In this document: one piece after another, positions 24,981 through 33,020 of the stretch | Position numbering within the stretch: the first letter of the stretch is position 1 | How the letters are laid out: every line of letters begins with the position of its first letter | DNA from: Granulicella sp. | GTDB lineage: Bacteria > Acidobacteriota > Terriglobia > Terriglobales > Acidobacteriaceae | NCBI GenBank assembly: GCA_003138795.1 | Contig: PLHC01000164.1 | Location: 1,018-41,302 of the forward strand | Reading direction: 5' to 3' | DNA length: 40,285 bases | Notes under the pieces: generated by a model | What the model was told of the DNA's origin: nothing | Database searches by the model: none | The model's input: only the letters and a program-made list of their open reading frames with translations | Made by a program: the position numbers and the translations under genes

Positions 24981-25424
24981 TCAGCGGAGGCGGTCGCGGA
25001 CCTCGGTGCGGCTGAGGTAGAGGAAGAAGACCAGGGCGAAGAGGCCGTTGAGGATGTAGGGCGGAATGTGGGTGCGATGGAAGCCGTAGAAGTAACCGGC
25101 GGCCATCAGCAGGCAGCCCGCGGTGACCAGCGACCATCCCCAGCGGCGCAGGCGCAACATGCCGAAGATGCCGATGACCAGCAGCGTGCAGACGCCAAGG
25201 ATGCTGTATTTGGCTGCGCCTTGCCCGAATGTCCCGCGCACCGCGGCAAAGGCGTTGAGCATCGCCAGCACCAGCAGATACACGCCGATCAGCGCCATCC
25301 CGGGGAGCATGCCCTTGCTTTCGCCGGCGGGAATGCCGGGCAGGTGCCGCGATCCGAAGCCGGTGTCCTGCGCCGGACGAGGCGCGGATGGCGTTGCCGG
25401 AGTGTGAGGATCTTCGGTGTTCAT
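24981..25424 (-). CDS. Unknown four-helix membrane protein
   Basis: A 147-residue protein with a Pro-rich polar N-terminus (1-38) and four hydrophobic helices at about 40-62, 72-89, 94-110 and 118-138, ending in a charged tail. No catalytic motif is visible. It starts 9 bases after the cytochrome c gene stop and lies last in a minus-strand series serA - ppiC-like - cytochrome c - this gene. Cotranscription suggests an envelope role near the cytochrome, but nothing in the protein shows binding of a cofactor. Confidence 0.75.
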   Translation of the reverse strand: MNTEDPHTPATPSAPRPAQDTGFGSRHLPGIPAGESKGMLPGMALIGVYLLVLAMLNAFAAVRGTFGQGAAKYSILGVCTLLVIGIFGMLRLRRWGWSLVTAGCLLMAAGYFYGFHRTHIPPYILNGLFALVFFLYLSRTEVRDRLR

Positions 25425-25433
25425 GGACTCTGT

Positions 25434-25799
25434 CTAGAGCGTGTGGAGGTAGGCGAGCAGGTCGCTGAGGTCCTGCTGATCCAGGTTGGGCGTTCCCGGC
25501 ATGAGACCGTGGCCTTGCAGGATGGTTACCGTCATGCGCTCGTCGTTGGCCGGGGCTCCGCTGGGCAGGTATGGCTGCTTGAAGACGCCCAGCAGGGGGG
25601 GACCGTGCAGCGAATCGGAGGAGCGATCGTAGTGGCACTGCCCACAGGCCGCCTCGAAGACAACATGGCCGTGCGCCTGCTGCGCGTTGAGCTGATCGAG
25701 CGGCAGGGGCGGCGGCGCGGAGTGGCAGCCGAGAAATAAAGGGAAGAGGGCTGGGAGGAGACAGTAGAGGGGAAGCCGCGTTCTCATTGCCGTTTTCAC
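25434..25799 (-). CDS. Monoheme cytochrome c, probable lipoprotein
   Basis: Small periplasmic electron carrier. The 121-residue protein has a hydrophobic N-terminus ending FLGC25 (a weak lipobox), one heme site C52-GQ-CH56, and an axial Met candidate in GHGLMPGTPNLDQQ near 99. The C-terminal helix LSDLLAYLHTL is typical of class I cytochromes. The start is a GTG at 25799 with GGAGG 10 bases upstream; an ATG four codons later is possible. It follows the ppiC-like gene by 25 bases. Its redox partner is unknown; the caa3 oxidase already has its own heme c domain. Confidence 0.85.
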   Translation of the reverse strand: MKTAMRTRLPLYCLLPALFPLFLGCHSAPPPLPLDQLNAQQAHGHVVFEAACGQCHYDRSSDSLHGPPLLGVFKQPYLPSGAPANDERMTVTILQGHGLMPGTPNLDQQDLSDLLAYLHTL

Positions 25800-25824
25800 T
25801 ACTGTCTATCCTCCCCTGCCTGCT

Positions 25825-26877
25825 TTACTGCGCGTCGTTCTTGAAGACCTGCTCGGCGAGGAAGTTCTGGACCTTGGCCTGGTCGCTCAGCATCTCGTAG
25901 TAGGCCGTCTTGAGCAACTGCGAACGGCTGTCATGGAGCTGCTGGCGGATGCTCTGCTGCACGCGCGGATCGCTGAGGTCGCGCTGGCCGGCTGCGTCCC
26001 TGCTGAGGAGCTTGAAGATGTAGTAGCCCGCGGGCTTATGCGTGGCGGGGTCGAGCTGAGGAATGATGTCGGTGGCTTGGCCGGCCTTCAGCTTCGTGAT
26101 GGCCGCATAAATTGCAGGATCGGTCTTCAGCTGCGACTCGGTGACGAAGCCCATGTCGCCGCCATTGGAAGCGGTGTCGGCGCGCTCGGAGAAGTTCGCT
26201 GCCAGTTCGCCGAAGTCCTCGCCGGAGTCGATGCGGTTCTTGATGGCCTGGATCTTCTTGCGGGCATCCTCATCGCCGGTGGCCTTGTTGTTCTGCAGGT
26301 TGCCGGGCTGCGCGGAACCCTGGTCGGTGACCTGAATCTGGGCCAGGTGATAGGCCGGCTCGATGAGGTCGAAGTCGGCCTTGTGGGCGTTGTAGTAGTT
26401 GGACACATCGGCGTCGGTGACGGTGATGCGGGAGTTGATCTCCTTGTTGATGAGCTTGTCCTGGGTGAGGCTGCGGCGCACATCCCGCTTCAACTCGTCG
26501 ATGGTGAGATTGGAGGCCTTGAGCTTTGCCTGGAACTGATCCTCAGTGTAGGGAGCCTTCATCTCGGCGAGCTTGGCGTCGACCTCGGCGTCGGTGGCGG
26601 TGAGGTTCTGCCGGGCGGAGCGCTGCTCAACGATGGCCTCGACGATGAGGCTGTGGAGGATGTTGAGCTTCAGCGAGTCGGCCTGATCGGGCGAGGGCAC
26701 TTGCTGCTGGGGATTGCTGGCCAACTGCGCGTTGTAGGCCTTGTCGACATCGGTCTGGAAGATGGGATGACCGTTGACGGTGGCTACGACTCCCTGTTGC
26801 GGCCCTCTGTGGCAGCCGGCGATGAGGATAAGCGTGGAGGCGAGGATGAGGCTGATCGTGCGAAATGTCTTAGGCAT
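25825..26877 (-). CDS. SurA/PpiC-type peptidyl-prolyl isomerase lipoprotein
   Basis: Expected periplasmic folding factor with a SurA-like N-terminal chaperone region and a parvulin domain. The 350-residue protein has a lipoprotein signal ending LILIAGC22. A helical SurA-N region contains VNGHPIFQTDVDKAYN and a run of helices to about 155. The rotamase domain spans about 170-300 and contains AYHLAQIQV, FGELAANFSE and GGDMGFVTESQL, the usual parvulin landmarks. It lies 49 bases after serA with a GC-rich hairpin in between. Its possible clients include outer-membrane proteins such as LptD, encoded 3 kb away, but that link is inference. Confidence 0.88.
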   Translation of the reverse strand: MPKTFRTISLILASTLILIAGCHRGPQQGVVATVNGHPIFQTDVDKAYNAQLASNPQQQVPSPDQADSLKLNILHSLIVEAIVEQRSARQNLTATDAEVDAKLAEMKAPYTEDQFQAKLKASNLTIDELKRDVRRSLTQDKLINKEINSRITVTDADVSNYYNAHKADFDLIEPAYHLAQIQVTDQGSAQPGNLQNNKATGDEDARKKIQAIKNRIDSGEDFGELAANFSERADTASNGGDMGFVTESQLKTDPAIYAAITKLKAGQATDIIPQLDPATHKPAGYYIFKLLSRDAAGQRDLSDPRVQQSIRQQLHDSRSQLLKTAYYEMLSDQAKVQNFLAEQVFKNDAQ

Positions 26878-26895
26878 CGGGGGAGGATTCCTGAC

Positions 26896-26916
26896 GCCGC
26901 GGGGATTGGCCGCGGC
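26896..26916. other. GC-rich hairpin between serA and the ppiC-like gene
   Basis: GCCGCGG (26896-26902) pairs perfectly with CCGCGGC (26910-26916) across a 7-base loop. On the minus strand it follows the serA stop and precedes ppiC, without a T-run on that side. It could attenuate readthrough or stabilise processed mRNA ends. Confidence 0.4.
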
Positions 26917-26926
26917 CTTATTAAGT

Positions 26927-28564
26927 TTATAGCTTTGCGAGTTCTACGACGTGGACGCTGGTGATGGCTTCGACCTGGCTCAGGGCGCTGAGCGCCTGTT
27001 CGAGCTCGGGCTTAGTGGAGGTTGAGACGTCAAGTTGAACGACGGCGAGGGCTTGGCCTTCGGTAGCGCGCGAGGGTTTGGCACTCACTATCTGGGATGG
27101 CTTGGCGCGGCCGAGGGCGAAGGTGGCGATGTTGAGTTTGGCTTCGCCGAGGATGGTGCCGATGCGGCCGATGACGCCTGGGACGTCACGGTTGCGGATG
27201 ACAACGAGGGTTCCGGAGAGCTCGACTTCGATATCGATGCCGTCGAAGCGGAGCAGGCGCGGCGAGTGGCCGTGGAGTACGGTGGCGACGGCGGTGGATT
27301 CTCCCTGCGAAGAATGCAGTGCGAGGCGCAGGACGGCTCCGGTGCCGCCGGTGACGTGCTCGCGCTTGTCCTCCTGCAGGCGGATGCCGCGATCGGCTGC
27401 GGCGGCTGCGGCGTTGATGCGGTTAATGCCGTCGGTGCCGTGCAGTACGCCGGCGATGGCGGCGTTGCGGATGAGGTCGGTCTTGAGCTGCGCGAGGCGG
27501 CCGTTGTAGGTGAGGGTGATGTCCTCGATGTTGCCCTCCACGGCGTGGGCGAGGAACTGGCCGAGGCGCTCGGCCATTTCGATGTAGGGCGAGACCTCGG
27601 CGTACTCCTCTTCGGAGAGCGAGGCGACGTTGATGGCGTTCTGGACGACGCCGAGCTTCAGGTAATCGCGGACCTGGTTGGCGAGCTGGATGCCGATGGC
27701 CTCCTGGGCCTCGTCTGTGGAGCCGGCGATGTGGGGCGAGAGAAGGATGTTGTCGAGGGCGAAGTAGGGCGAGTCCTTGAGTGGCTCGTGGCGGAATACG
27801 TCGAGGGCAGCGCCGGCAACGTGGCCCGACTTAAGCGCCTCGGCCAGGGCTTCGTCGACGATGAGCTCGCCGCGCGCGCAGTTCACGATGCGAATGCCCT
27901 TCTTCATCATGGCGATGGTGTTCTTGTTGATCATGCCTTCGGTCTGCGGGGTGAGGCCGAGGTGCAGCGAGAGGAAGTCCGAGCTGGAGAATATCTCGTT
28001 GAGGGGGACAAGGATGACGCCGTTCTCACGCGCGATGACGGGAGCGATGAAGGGGTCGTAGCCAATGACCTCCATGCCGAAGGCCTTGGCGCGGCGGGCG
28101 ACCTCGAGGCCAACGCGGCCGAGGCCGATGATGCCGAGTGTCTTGCAGCGGAGCTCGGTGCCCTGGAGGGATTTCTTCTCCCATTTGCCGGCGTGCAGCG
28201 CGGCGTTGGCGCGAGGAATGGAGCGGACCATGGAGAGCATGAGGCCGAGGGTAAGCTCGGCGACAGCGACGGCGTTGGCGCCGGGGGTGTTCATGACAAC
28301 GATGCCGCGGCGCGTTGCCTCGTCGGCGTCGATGTTGTCGACGCCCACGCCGGCGCGGCCGATGATACGGAGCTTAGGAGCAGCCGCGAGCAAAGCTGCA
28401 TCGGCCTGAACAGCCGAGCGGACGATGAGGGCATCGGCGTCGGCGAGTTCGGCGGGAAGACCGCCGGGGGCAATCTTGTCGGCAGTGACGACGTTCCAGC
28501 CAGGTTCCTTCTGGAGGATGGCGAGAGTAGCTGGCGAGACCTTTTCGGCGAGAACGATCTTCAA
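26927..28564 (-). CDS. serA: D-3-phosphoglycerate dehydrogenase (long form with ASB and ACT domains)
   Basis: Oxidises 3-phosphoglycerate to phosphohydroxypyruvate, the first step of serine synthesis. The 545-residue protein has the NAD-binding GxGxxG in GIIGLGRVG (144-152) and the catalytic triad R231, E260 and H278 in ARGELI, FRHEP and SPHIAGS. An allosteric-substrate-binding region follows to about 455, then a C-terminal ACT domain near 460-535 with RDVPGVIGRIGTILGEAKLN. The start is a TTG at 28564, decided by AAGGAG five bases upstream, whereas no ATG is suitably placed. The ACT domain suggests serine feedback, as in the family. It leads the minus-strand series with ppiC and cytochrome c. 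Confidence 0.95.
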   Translation of the reverse strand: MKIVLAEKVSPATLAILQKEPGWNVVTADKIAPGGLPAELADADALIVRSAVQADAALLAAAPKLRIIGRAGVGVDNIDADEATRRGIVVMNTPGANAVAVAELTLGLMLSMVRSIPRANAALHAGKWEKKSLQGTELRCKTLGIIGLGRVGLEVARRAKAFGMEVIGYDPFIAPVIARENGVILVPLNEIFSSSDFLSLHLGLTPQTEGMINKNTIAMMKKGIRIVNCARGELIVDEALAEALKSGHVAGAALDVFRHEPLKDSPYFALDNILLSPHIAGSTDEAQEAIGIQLANQVRDYLKLGVVQNAINVASLSEEEYAEVSPYIEMAERLGQFLAHAVEGNIEDITLTYNGRLAQLKTDLIRNAAIAGVLHGTDGINRINAAAAAADRGIRLQEDKREHVTGGTGAVLRLALHSSQGESTAVATVLHGHSPRLLRFDGIDIEVELSGTLVVIRNRDVPGVIGRIGTILGEAKLNIATFALGRAKPSQIVSAKPSRATEGQALAVVQLDVSTSTKPELEQALSALSQVEAITSVHVVELAKL

Positions 28565-28802
28565 AGAGGCTCCTTATCGTTAGGATTTCGATTGGCGACG
28601 ATCGACGCAACTCCTCTAGTGTACTTCGAGTGTCCCCCAGCAGTGCGAGATAAGTGCTCTGCAGTGATCTTCGCGAGGCTTCGCGGAGGTGTCGGACAGC
28701 GAGCACGGCGGGTTCTGGCGGCGCGGATTGTCCGCAGGATTGCGATGAGTCCGGATTAGCTTTCGAGCTTGGCGACGCATTCCTTGTCGAGTTCCCTGGC
28801 GC

Positions 28803-28843
28803 AGCGATGCCCGCCCGAGGGTGGACCGGAGGCGGGCATCGCT
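28803..28843. terminator. 13-bp perfect inverted repeat between the DsbA-like gene and serA
   Basis: AGCGATGCCCGCC (28803-28815) pairs perfectly with GGCGGGCATCGCT (28831-28843) around a 15-base loop. It starts 14 bases after the DsbA-like stop on the minus strand. There is no T-run on the minus side, so termination without Rho is uncertain; mRNA end stabilisation is also possible. Confidence 0.55.
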
Positions 28844-28856
28844 TGTTGCGAGCGGG

Positions 28857-29897
28857 CTATTTGCTGGGCGCAGGTTGGGCTGCTGGGGCCGGCTTGGACG
28901 TGGGTTCGGCGGCCGGTGCGACGTAGGCTGGGGGTGGGGTGATGTTTTCGGCGCGGAGAGCTTCGTCGATCCTGGCGAAGACGAACTCGATGGGGACGGC
29001 GCCGTCCACCTTGGCGCCGTTGATGAAGAGCGAGGGCGTGGAGTCGACGCTGAGCGCGACGCCGACCTTCCTGGATGCCTCAATCGCGGAGGTGTCCTGT
29101 TTGGCGATGCAGGCGTCGAGCCGGGTGGCGTCGACCTTCCGGAAGGCTCCCTGTTCGCGGGTGAGCTTGTCGAGTTGAGCGTTGGCGTGATCGACCGTCT
29201 TGTCCGGCTGGTCGGATTTGGGTTCGCCGGTCCTGGCGGGGGCGGAATCGGCGCCGGCGTCCTGGGCTCCGATCTCAGCAGCGTGGGCGTGGATGTAGTC
29301 GACGAGGTTCCAGTAGCCAGCAGGGGATTGGTCGGCGAGGCAGTTGATATCAACGGCAGCGCGCATGGCCCAGGGGTGCTGATCGAGCGGGAAGTCTCTG
29401 TAGACGATGCGGACCTTGTCGCCGTAGCGCTCGGTGATGGCGGGGAAGATCGTGGCGTGGAGCCGCGCGCAGAAGGGGCACTCGAGGTCGTCGAAGTTGA
29501 CGATGATGACGGGTGCGGAGGGCGGTCCGCCGCGAGCCGGCCGGCCCGCGGCAGAGACGAGCGTGCGGGGATCGGCGGAGATGTCGTATTTGATGAACTG
29601 CGCGACGGTCTTGCCGTCGGCGGAGACAAGGAAATCGACCGGGTTCGAGGTCTTGCCCTCGTTGGTGAAGGTGACGGTTACGGTGTTGTAGCCGCTGACT
29701 TCGGAGGGCTGCGCCGGGCCGATATTAATCGTCGAGCCGGGAGGGAGTTGCGCCTTCTCGCGGAGCAGAACCTCGATGCGATGCGTCACGGACTGAGGCA
29801 GTGGTGTGCCGGCTGTGACCTTCGACTGGGCGTGGCAGCCGAGAGCGGTCAGGATTGCGGTGAAGACGAAGAGTGGGAGGCGGCGAAGGGTCGGCAC
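28857..29897 (-). CDS. DsbA-like thioredoxin-fold protein, periplasmic
   Basis: Thiol-disulfide oxidoreductase of the DsbA / thioredoxin_4 type acting in the periplasm. The 346-residue protein has an N-terminal signal ending near ALGC21, an N-terminal domain of about 90 residues without known motifs, then the catalytic CPFC (C140, C143) in NFDDLECPFCARLH. A DsbA-like helical insertion includes a long linker with GAQDAGADSAPART, and the cis-Pro region SVDSTPSLFINGAKVDG lies near 275. A Pro/Ala-rich tail ends the protein. CPFC favours an oxidase or isomerase like DsbA/ScoA relatives. The start is GTG at 29897 with GATAAT nine bases upstream. Confidence 0.88.
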   Translation of the reverse strand: MPTLRRLPLFVFTAILTALGCHAQSKVTAGTPLPQSVTHRIEVLLREKAQLPPGSTINIGPAQPSEVSGYNTVTVTFTNEGKTSNPVDFLVSADGKTVAQFIKYDISADPRTLVSAAGRPARGGPPSAPVIIVNFDDLECPFCARLHATIFPAITERYGDKVRIVYRDFPLDQHPWAMRAAVDINCLADQSPAGYWNLVDYIHAHAAEIGAQDAGADSAPARTGEPKSDQPDKTVDHANAQLDKLTREQGAFRKVDATRLDACIAKQDTSAIEASRKVGVALSVDSTPSLFINGAKVDGAVPIEFVFARIDEALRAENITPPPAYVAPAAEPTSKPAPAAQPAPSK

Positions 29898-29906
29898 AAT
29901 ATTTTG

Positions 29907-29912
29907 ATTATC
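29907..29912 (-). promoter_or_regulatory. Candidate -10 box (GATAAT) for the DsbA-like gene
   Basis: GATAAT (5 of 6 consensus) on the minus strand ends 9 bases before the GTG at 29897, giving a leader of only 2-3 bases. Confidence 0.35.
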
Positions 29913-29995
29913 GCAGTTCCCCGGTACAGAAACCCGCCGGTCAGGGCCCCCTCACGCTGGCTAGAGCAGTTCTGCTGTGGGCGTACACCGAAACC

Positions 29996-30028
29996 ACAGC
30001 GCTCAACGCTGTTTTCCCCAAAGAAAAC
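29996..30028. terminator. Two overlapping hairpins downstream of lptD
   Basis: ACAGCG / CGCTGT (29996-30001 with 30007-30012, 5-base loop) overlaps by two bases with GTTTTC / GAAAAC (30011-30016 with 30023-30028, 6-base loop), so only one can fully form at a time. They lie 46-78 bases after the lptD stop and are the only terminator-like structures there. Confidence 0.35.
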
Positions 30029-30073
30029 GGCACCCTCATGCCTCGTCCAGCTCACAATAAGAGGAGAAATTCT

Positions 30074-32941
30074 TTAGAAGATCGACTCGGCGCGGCGGAG
30101 GTTGCCGGCGGTGCCGATGTTGGCGAGGGTGAAGTTGAAGCTGTAGGCGCCTTCATCGCGAATGGTGCCGAGATCGTACTTGCGGTACTCGACCGAGAGG
30201 CCGCAGCAGTTCCAGTTGTAGCTGCTCTGGACGGTGATGTACTGTGCGCTGCCGAGTCTGAGGTCGATGCCCGTAGAGACTGCCGCCGAGAGGCCGGGTT
30301 GGCTGGGCGTGCCGTAGCCCAGCAGGAAGCGCATCTGCGAGAAGTTGGAGATCGCCGAAGAGGTTAGGCCGGTTACCGTGTTGGTGGTGGTGTTGATGAC
30401 CTCGGTATAGGTGCGGCCCGGGGCGTTGAGGAGCGCGTAGGAGAAGCCGCCGAAGAAGTGGCCCTCGTGTACATCGAGGAAGGTGTTGGAGCTGGTGAAC
30501 TTCTTGGCTCCAGTGTCGTAGTCGAAGTCCCAGGCGACGTCCGTATGGCTGGAGGTGCGGAAGCGCATATGCGATTTGAGCGGCGAGATGCTGCGCGGCT
30601 GGGTGAGGAAGGCGATGCCGGAGAAGTCCAGCGTGGTGTCGAAGATGTTGCGACGCTCATTGATGACGGCGCCGCCGAAGGACGGCTCAAAGAAATGCTT
30701 CTGGGCGAGCTGCCAGGTGAACCACTCCTGCTGCGCAGGGATGGTGGGGGCTGGAGCGCAGGGATCAGCCTTGCGCGCGTGGGTGCGGGTGGGCTGATCG
30801 GGCGCTGTGGCCGCTGCGTTGGGGATGCCGTTAGCATCCATGGTGGCGCGCTCGTCGGGGCTGAGGACGTCGACCGCCGGCGTTGGCGTGACGCCAGGCG
30901 CAGCGCTGGAAGGCACGGGTTTGGCGGGCGTCGCGGGGCAGCCGCGCTTCGGCCTGGGGGCCTTCGCCGGGCGCGGGCGGAAGTACAGGTGCTGGGTTAC
31001 GCCGTACTCGAGCTCGTCGGTGTCGCTGGCCAGGTCGACGTCGTCGAAGCGCAGAACACTGAGGAAGTTGTCGATGCCGCGGACGTTGCGATAGGTGATG
31101 TCGGGCTCAATGGTGTGGCGGACCTGATCGCCGAGGAGCCAGTGCCAGCGCTCAGGAACGGTGAAAGTGCGCTCGATGACGGGAGGGCGGATATCGATGT
31201 TTAGATCGAAATCCGCGCGGTTGAGCGGACTGTTGAGTTCGATGGGAGTTGCATTGTTGCCGTAGGGCACCTGGCGGGAGCGGGAGTAGGCGGTCTCGCG
31301 GACGGCGACGCTGGAGAGGCTGTGCCAGCCGGCGAAGCCGAGCGGAAGAGCGATCTCGGGGCGGAGATCGATGCGTGCGGTAATGCCTCCGGTGCTGAAG
31401 TTCGGTTGCGCGCGCTTGAGGCCGGCCGCGGAGGCGGTGATGCTCCAGAGGAGCGGCGTTCCGGGGATCGGGTGGTCGAGGCCGGTGAAGTCGATGGAAG
31501 GAGTGTGGTAGATCTTGACTTCTTCACTGGGGTTGACCGCGGTCTGCACGACCTTGAGGCCCTCGTAGCGGTCGACGCGACCGTCCACTGAGAAGCCGTT
31601 CTTCTGATCGGTGAGATAGACGATGGAGGTGATATCGGTGCTGACAGCCTGGTTGAAGTTCTCGGTGAAGGCCTCGCGGTAGATGTAGGAGCTGAGGTAC
31701 TCGGCGTCGCCGACGGCGCGGACGTGGGTGGTGAGCTTGCGGCGGAAGCTGGAGGTAATGTCCACGCCACCCTGGTTGGTGTAGATTCCGGTGCTGGTGG
31801 TGAAGCCGCGGTCCTGCAGGGCGGAGAAATGAGCGTTGAAGAAGTCATCGCCGACGCCGTGGTAGCGGAAGGTGCCGTTCTCGGAGAAGCCGCGCAGGGA
31901 GTAATACAGGCTTCCCACCGTGAGGTCGGCGGAGCGGCCCAGGACCAGGTAGAACTGCTCGCCGATGGTGAATCCTTTCGAACCGGTGTCCTTGCTGGCG
32001 CTGGAGTAGCCGAGGACGGGGATCAGGAGCCCGGATTGGCGCTGCTGGTTGTCTACCGGATGGGTGACGTAGGGGAAGAAGAGCAGGGGCAGGCCAAGCA
32101 GCTTGAAGGTGGAGTTCGCGGCTTTCGCCTGGCCGCTGTCGAGGCTGATCTTGCGGGCATAGAGCTGCCAGTCCGGGTGCGGCAGAAGACACGACGTTAC
32201 CGAGCCGTTATAGACGGTGTAGTCTGTCGGGCCGGTCTTGACCACGATGCGGCCTTCAAAGAGGAAGGGATTGGAGGTCTGGTAGCCAGGCAGGTGAGCG
32301 GTGTTGGCCGCCGCGATGCCGGAGTTGGTCGTTGTGATTGCCGGCGCAGTGGAGGCTCTGGACATCTCGACGGAGCCGTGGACATCGTAGAAGCGGCCGG
32401 TCTGGGTGCGGAGGTTGTAGGTGCCGTGGGTGGCTTCGATGTGCTCGTCGTTATCGCCGCCGGTGAGGACCACGTGGCCCTCGGCCGTGACGTCGTCGGT
32501 GGCGTTGTTGTAGGTGAGGGCGTCGGCGCGCAGGATGTGGTCGCCGTAGGTGAGCACAACGTTGCCGGAGGCGGAGTAGACGTCGTCGTGTTTGGACTGC
32601 GGCAGATCGCTTTCGAGCACGGCGGCCTCGGTGGGCCTCGCTGGCGGCAGCAGGAACGCGTGGGGGATGGTGGAGAGATCGACCATCGGTTGTTGCGAGG
32701 TGGTTTGCGGGCCCTGCGGCGCGGGTTCTGTGGTCAGCGTCGAGTTCTGATTTGGGGCGTGAGCGTCAGGGGGTTCCTCTATCGTTACGCCCTGTGCGTG
32801 CAGATGTGGATGACCCACGGCAAGGAGGATGGTACTTATGAACAGAGCGACGAGACGAAGCGCTCTTCCGGATGACCGGAAGCGACGCCTGGCGCGATTG
32901 CCGGGAGGGTTGGCTCCGAGCGCTTGGATGAGACAGTCCAC
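30074..32941 (-). CDS. lptD: LPS-assembly outer membrane protein LptD
   Basis: Outer-membrane translocon that inserts lipopolysaccharide into the outer leaflet together with LptE. The 955-residue protein has a signal peptide (about 28-50). An OstA/LptA-like jellyroll domain (about 120-230) contains ASGNVVLTYGDHILRADAL. A large beta-barrel follows, with YYSLRGFSENGTFRYHG and aromatic strand repeats. Cys in VTSCLLPHPDW near 250 and the pair NCCGLSVEYR near 910 match the E. coli positions that form the essential disulfides. A Pro/Ala-rich insertion of about 85 residues (roughly 650-740, two Cys) lies in a barrel loop. The start is GTG at 32941 with TCTAAT nine bases upstream. Confidence 0.93.
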   Translation of the reverse strand: MDCLIQALGANPPGNRARRRFRSSGRALRLVALFISTILLAVGHPHLHAQGVTIEEPPDAHAPNQNSTLTTEPAPQGPQTTSQQPMVDLSTIPHAFLLPPARPTEAAVLESDLPQSKHDDVYSASGNVVLTYGDHILRADALTYNNATDDVTAEGHVVLTGGDNDEHIEATHGTYNLRTQTGRFYDVHGSVEMSRASTAPAITTTNSGIAAANTAHLPGYQTSNPFLFEGRIVVKTGPTDYTVYNGSVTSCLLPHPDWQLYARKISLDSGQAKAANSTFKLLGLPLLFFPYVTHPVDNQQRQSGLLIPVLGYSSASKDTGSKGFTIGEQFYLVLGRSADLTVGSLYYSLRGFSENGTFRYHGVGDDFFNAHFSALQDRGFTTSTGIYTNQGGVDITSSFRRKLTTHVRAVGDAEYLSSYIYREAFTENFNQAVSTDITSIVYLTDQKNGFSVDGRVDRYEGLKVVQTAVNPSEEVKIYHTPSIDFTGLDHPIPGTPLLWSITASAAGLKRAQPNFSTGGITARIDLRPEIALPLGFAGWHSLSSVAVRETAYSRSRQVPYGNNATPIELNSPLNRADFDLNIDIRPPVIERTFTVPERWHWLLGDQVRHTIEPDITYRNVRGIDNFLSVLRFDDVDLASDTDELEYGVTQHLYFRPRPAKAPRPKRGCPATPAKPVPSSAAPGVTPTPAVDVLSPDERATMDANGIPNAAATAPDQPTRTHARKADPCAPAPTIPAQQEWFTWQLAQKHFFEPSFGGAVINERRNIFDTTLDFSGIAFLTQPRSISPLKSHMRFRTSSHTDVAWDFDYDTGAKKFTSSNTFLDVHEGHFFGGFSYALLNAPGRTYTEVINTTTNTVTGLTSSAISNFSQMRFLLGYGTPSQPGLSAAVSTGIDLRLGSAQYITVQSSYNWNCCGLSVEYRKYDLGTIRDEGAYSFNFTLANIGTAGNLRRAESIF

Positions 32942-32950
32942 TGATGTGAG

Positions 32951-32956
32951 ATTAGA
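32951..32956 (-). promoter_or_regulatory. Candidate -10 box (TCTAAT) for lptD
   Basis: TCTAAT (5 of 6 consensus) on the minus strand ends 9 bases before the GTG start at 32941. The same hexamer precedes the unknown lipoprotein gene at 39102. Confidence 0.35.
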
Positions 32957-33020
32957 CGATTCCGGAGCACCGCTGGTTTAGATTCGGTAATTAGGTCTAC
33001 AGGAGCAAGGACAAACAATC

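Noticed and set aside
27035-28759. A 574-codon plus-strand frame opposite serA
   Set aside because: Asp/Gly/Val/Glu-rich shadow of serA; the minus-strand protein has all catalytic residues.
28753-28836. A 27-codon minus-strand frame upstream of serA as a real gene
   Set aside because: Too short to support, no Shine-Dalgarno sequence, and half of it is the hairpin; kept only as a finding.
29849-30055. A 68-codon minus-strand frame between lptD and the DsbA-like gene
   Set aside because: No recognisable family, no ribosome site, and it overlaps two hairpins and the next gene start.
31724-32875. A 383-codon plus-strand frame opposite lptD
   Set aside because: Gly/Val-rich shadow; LptD has conserved domains and cysteines on the other strand.
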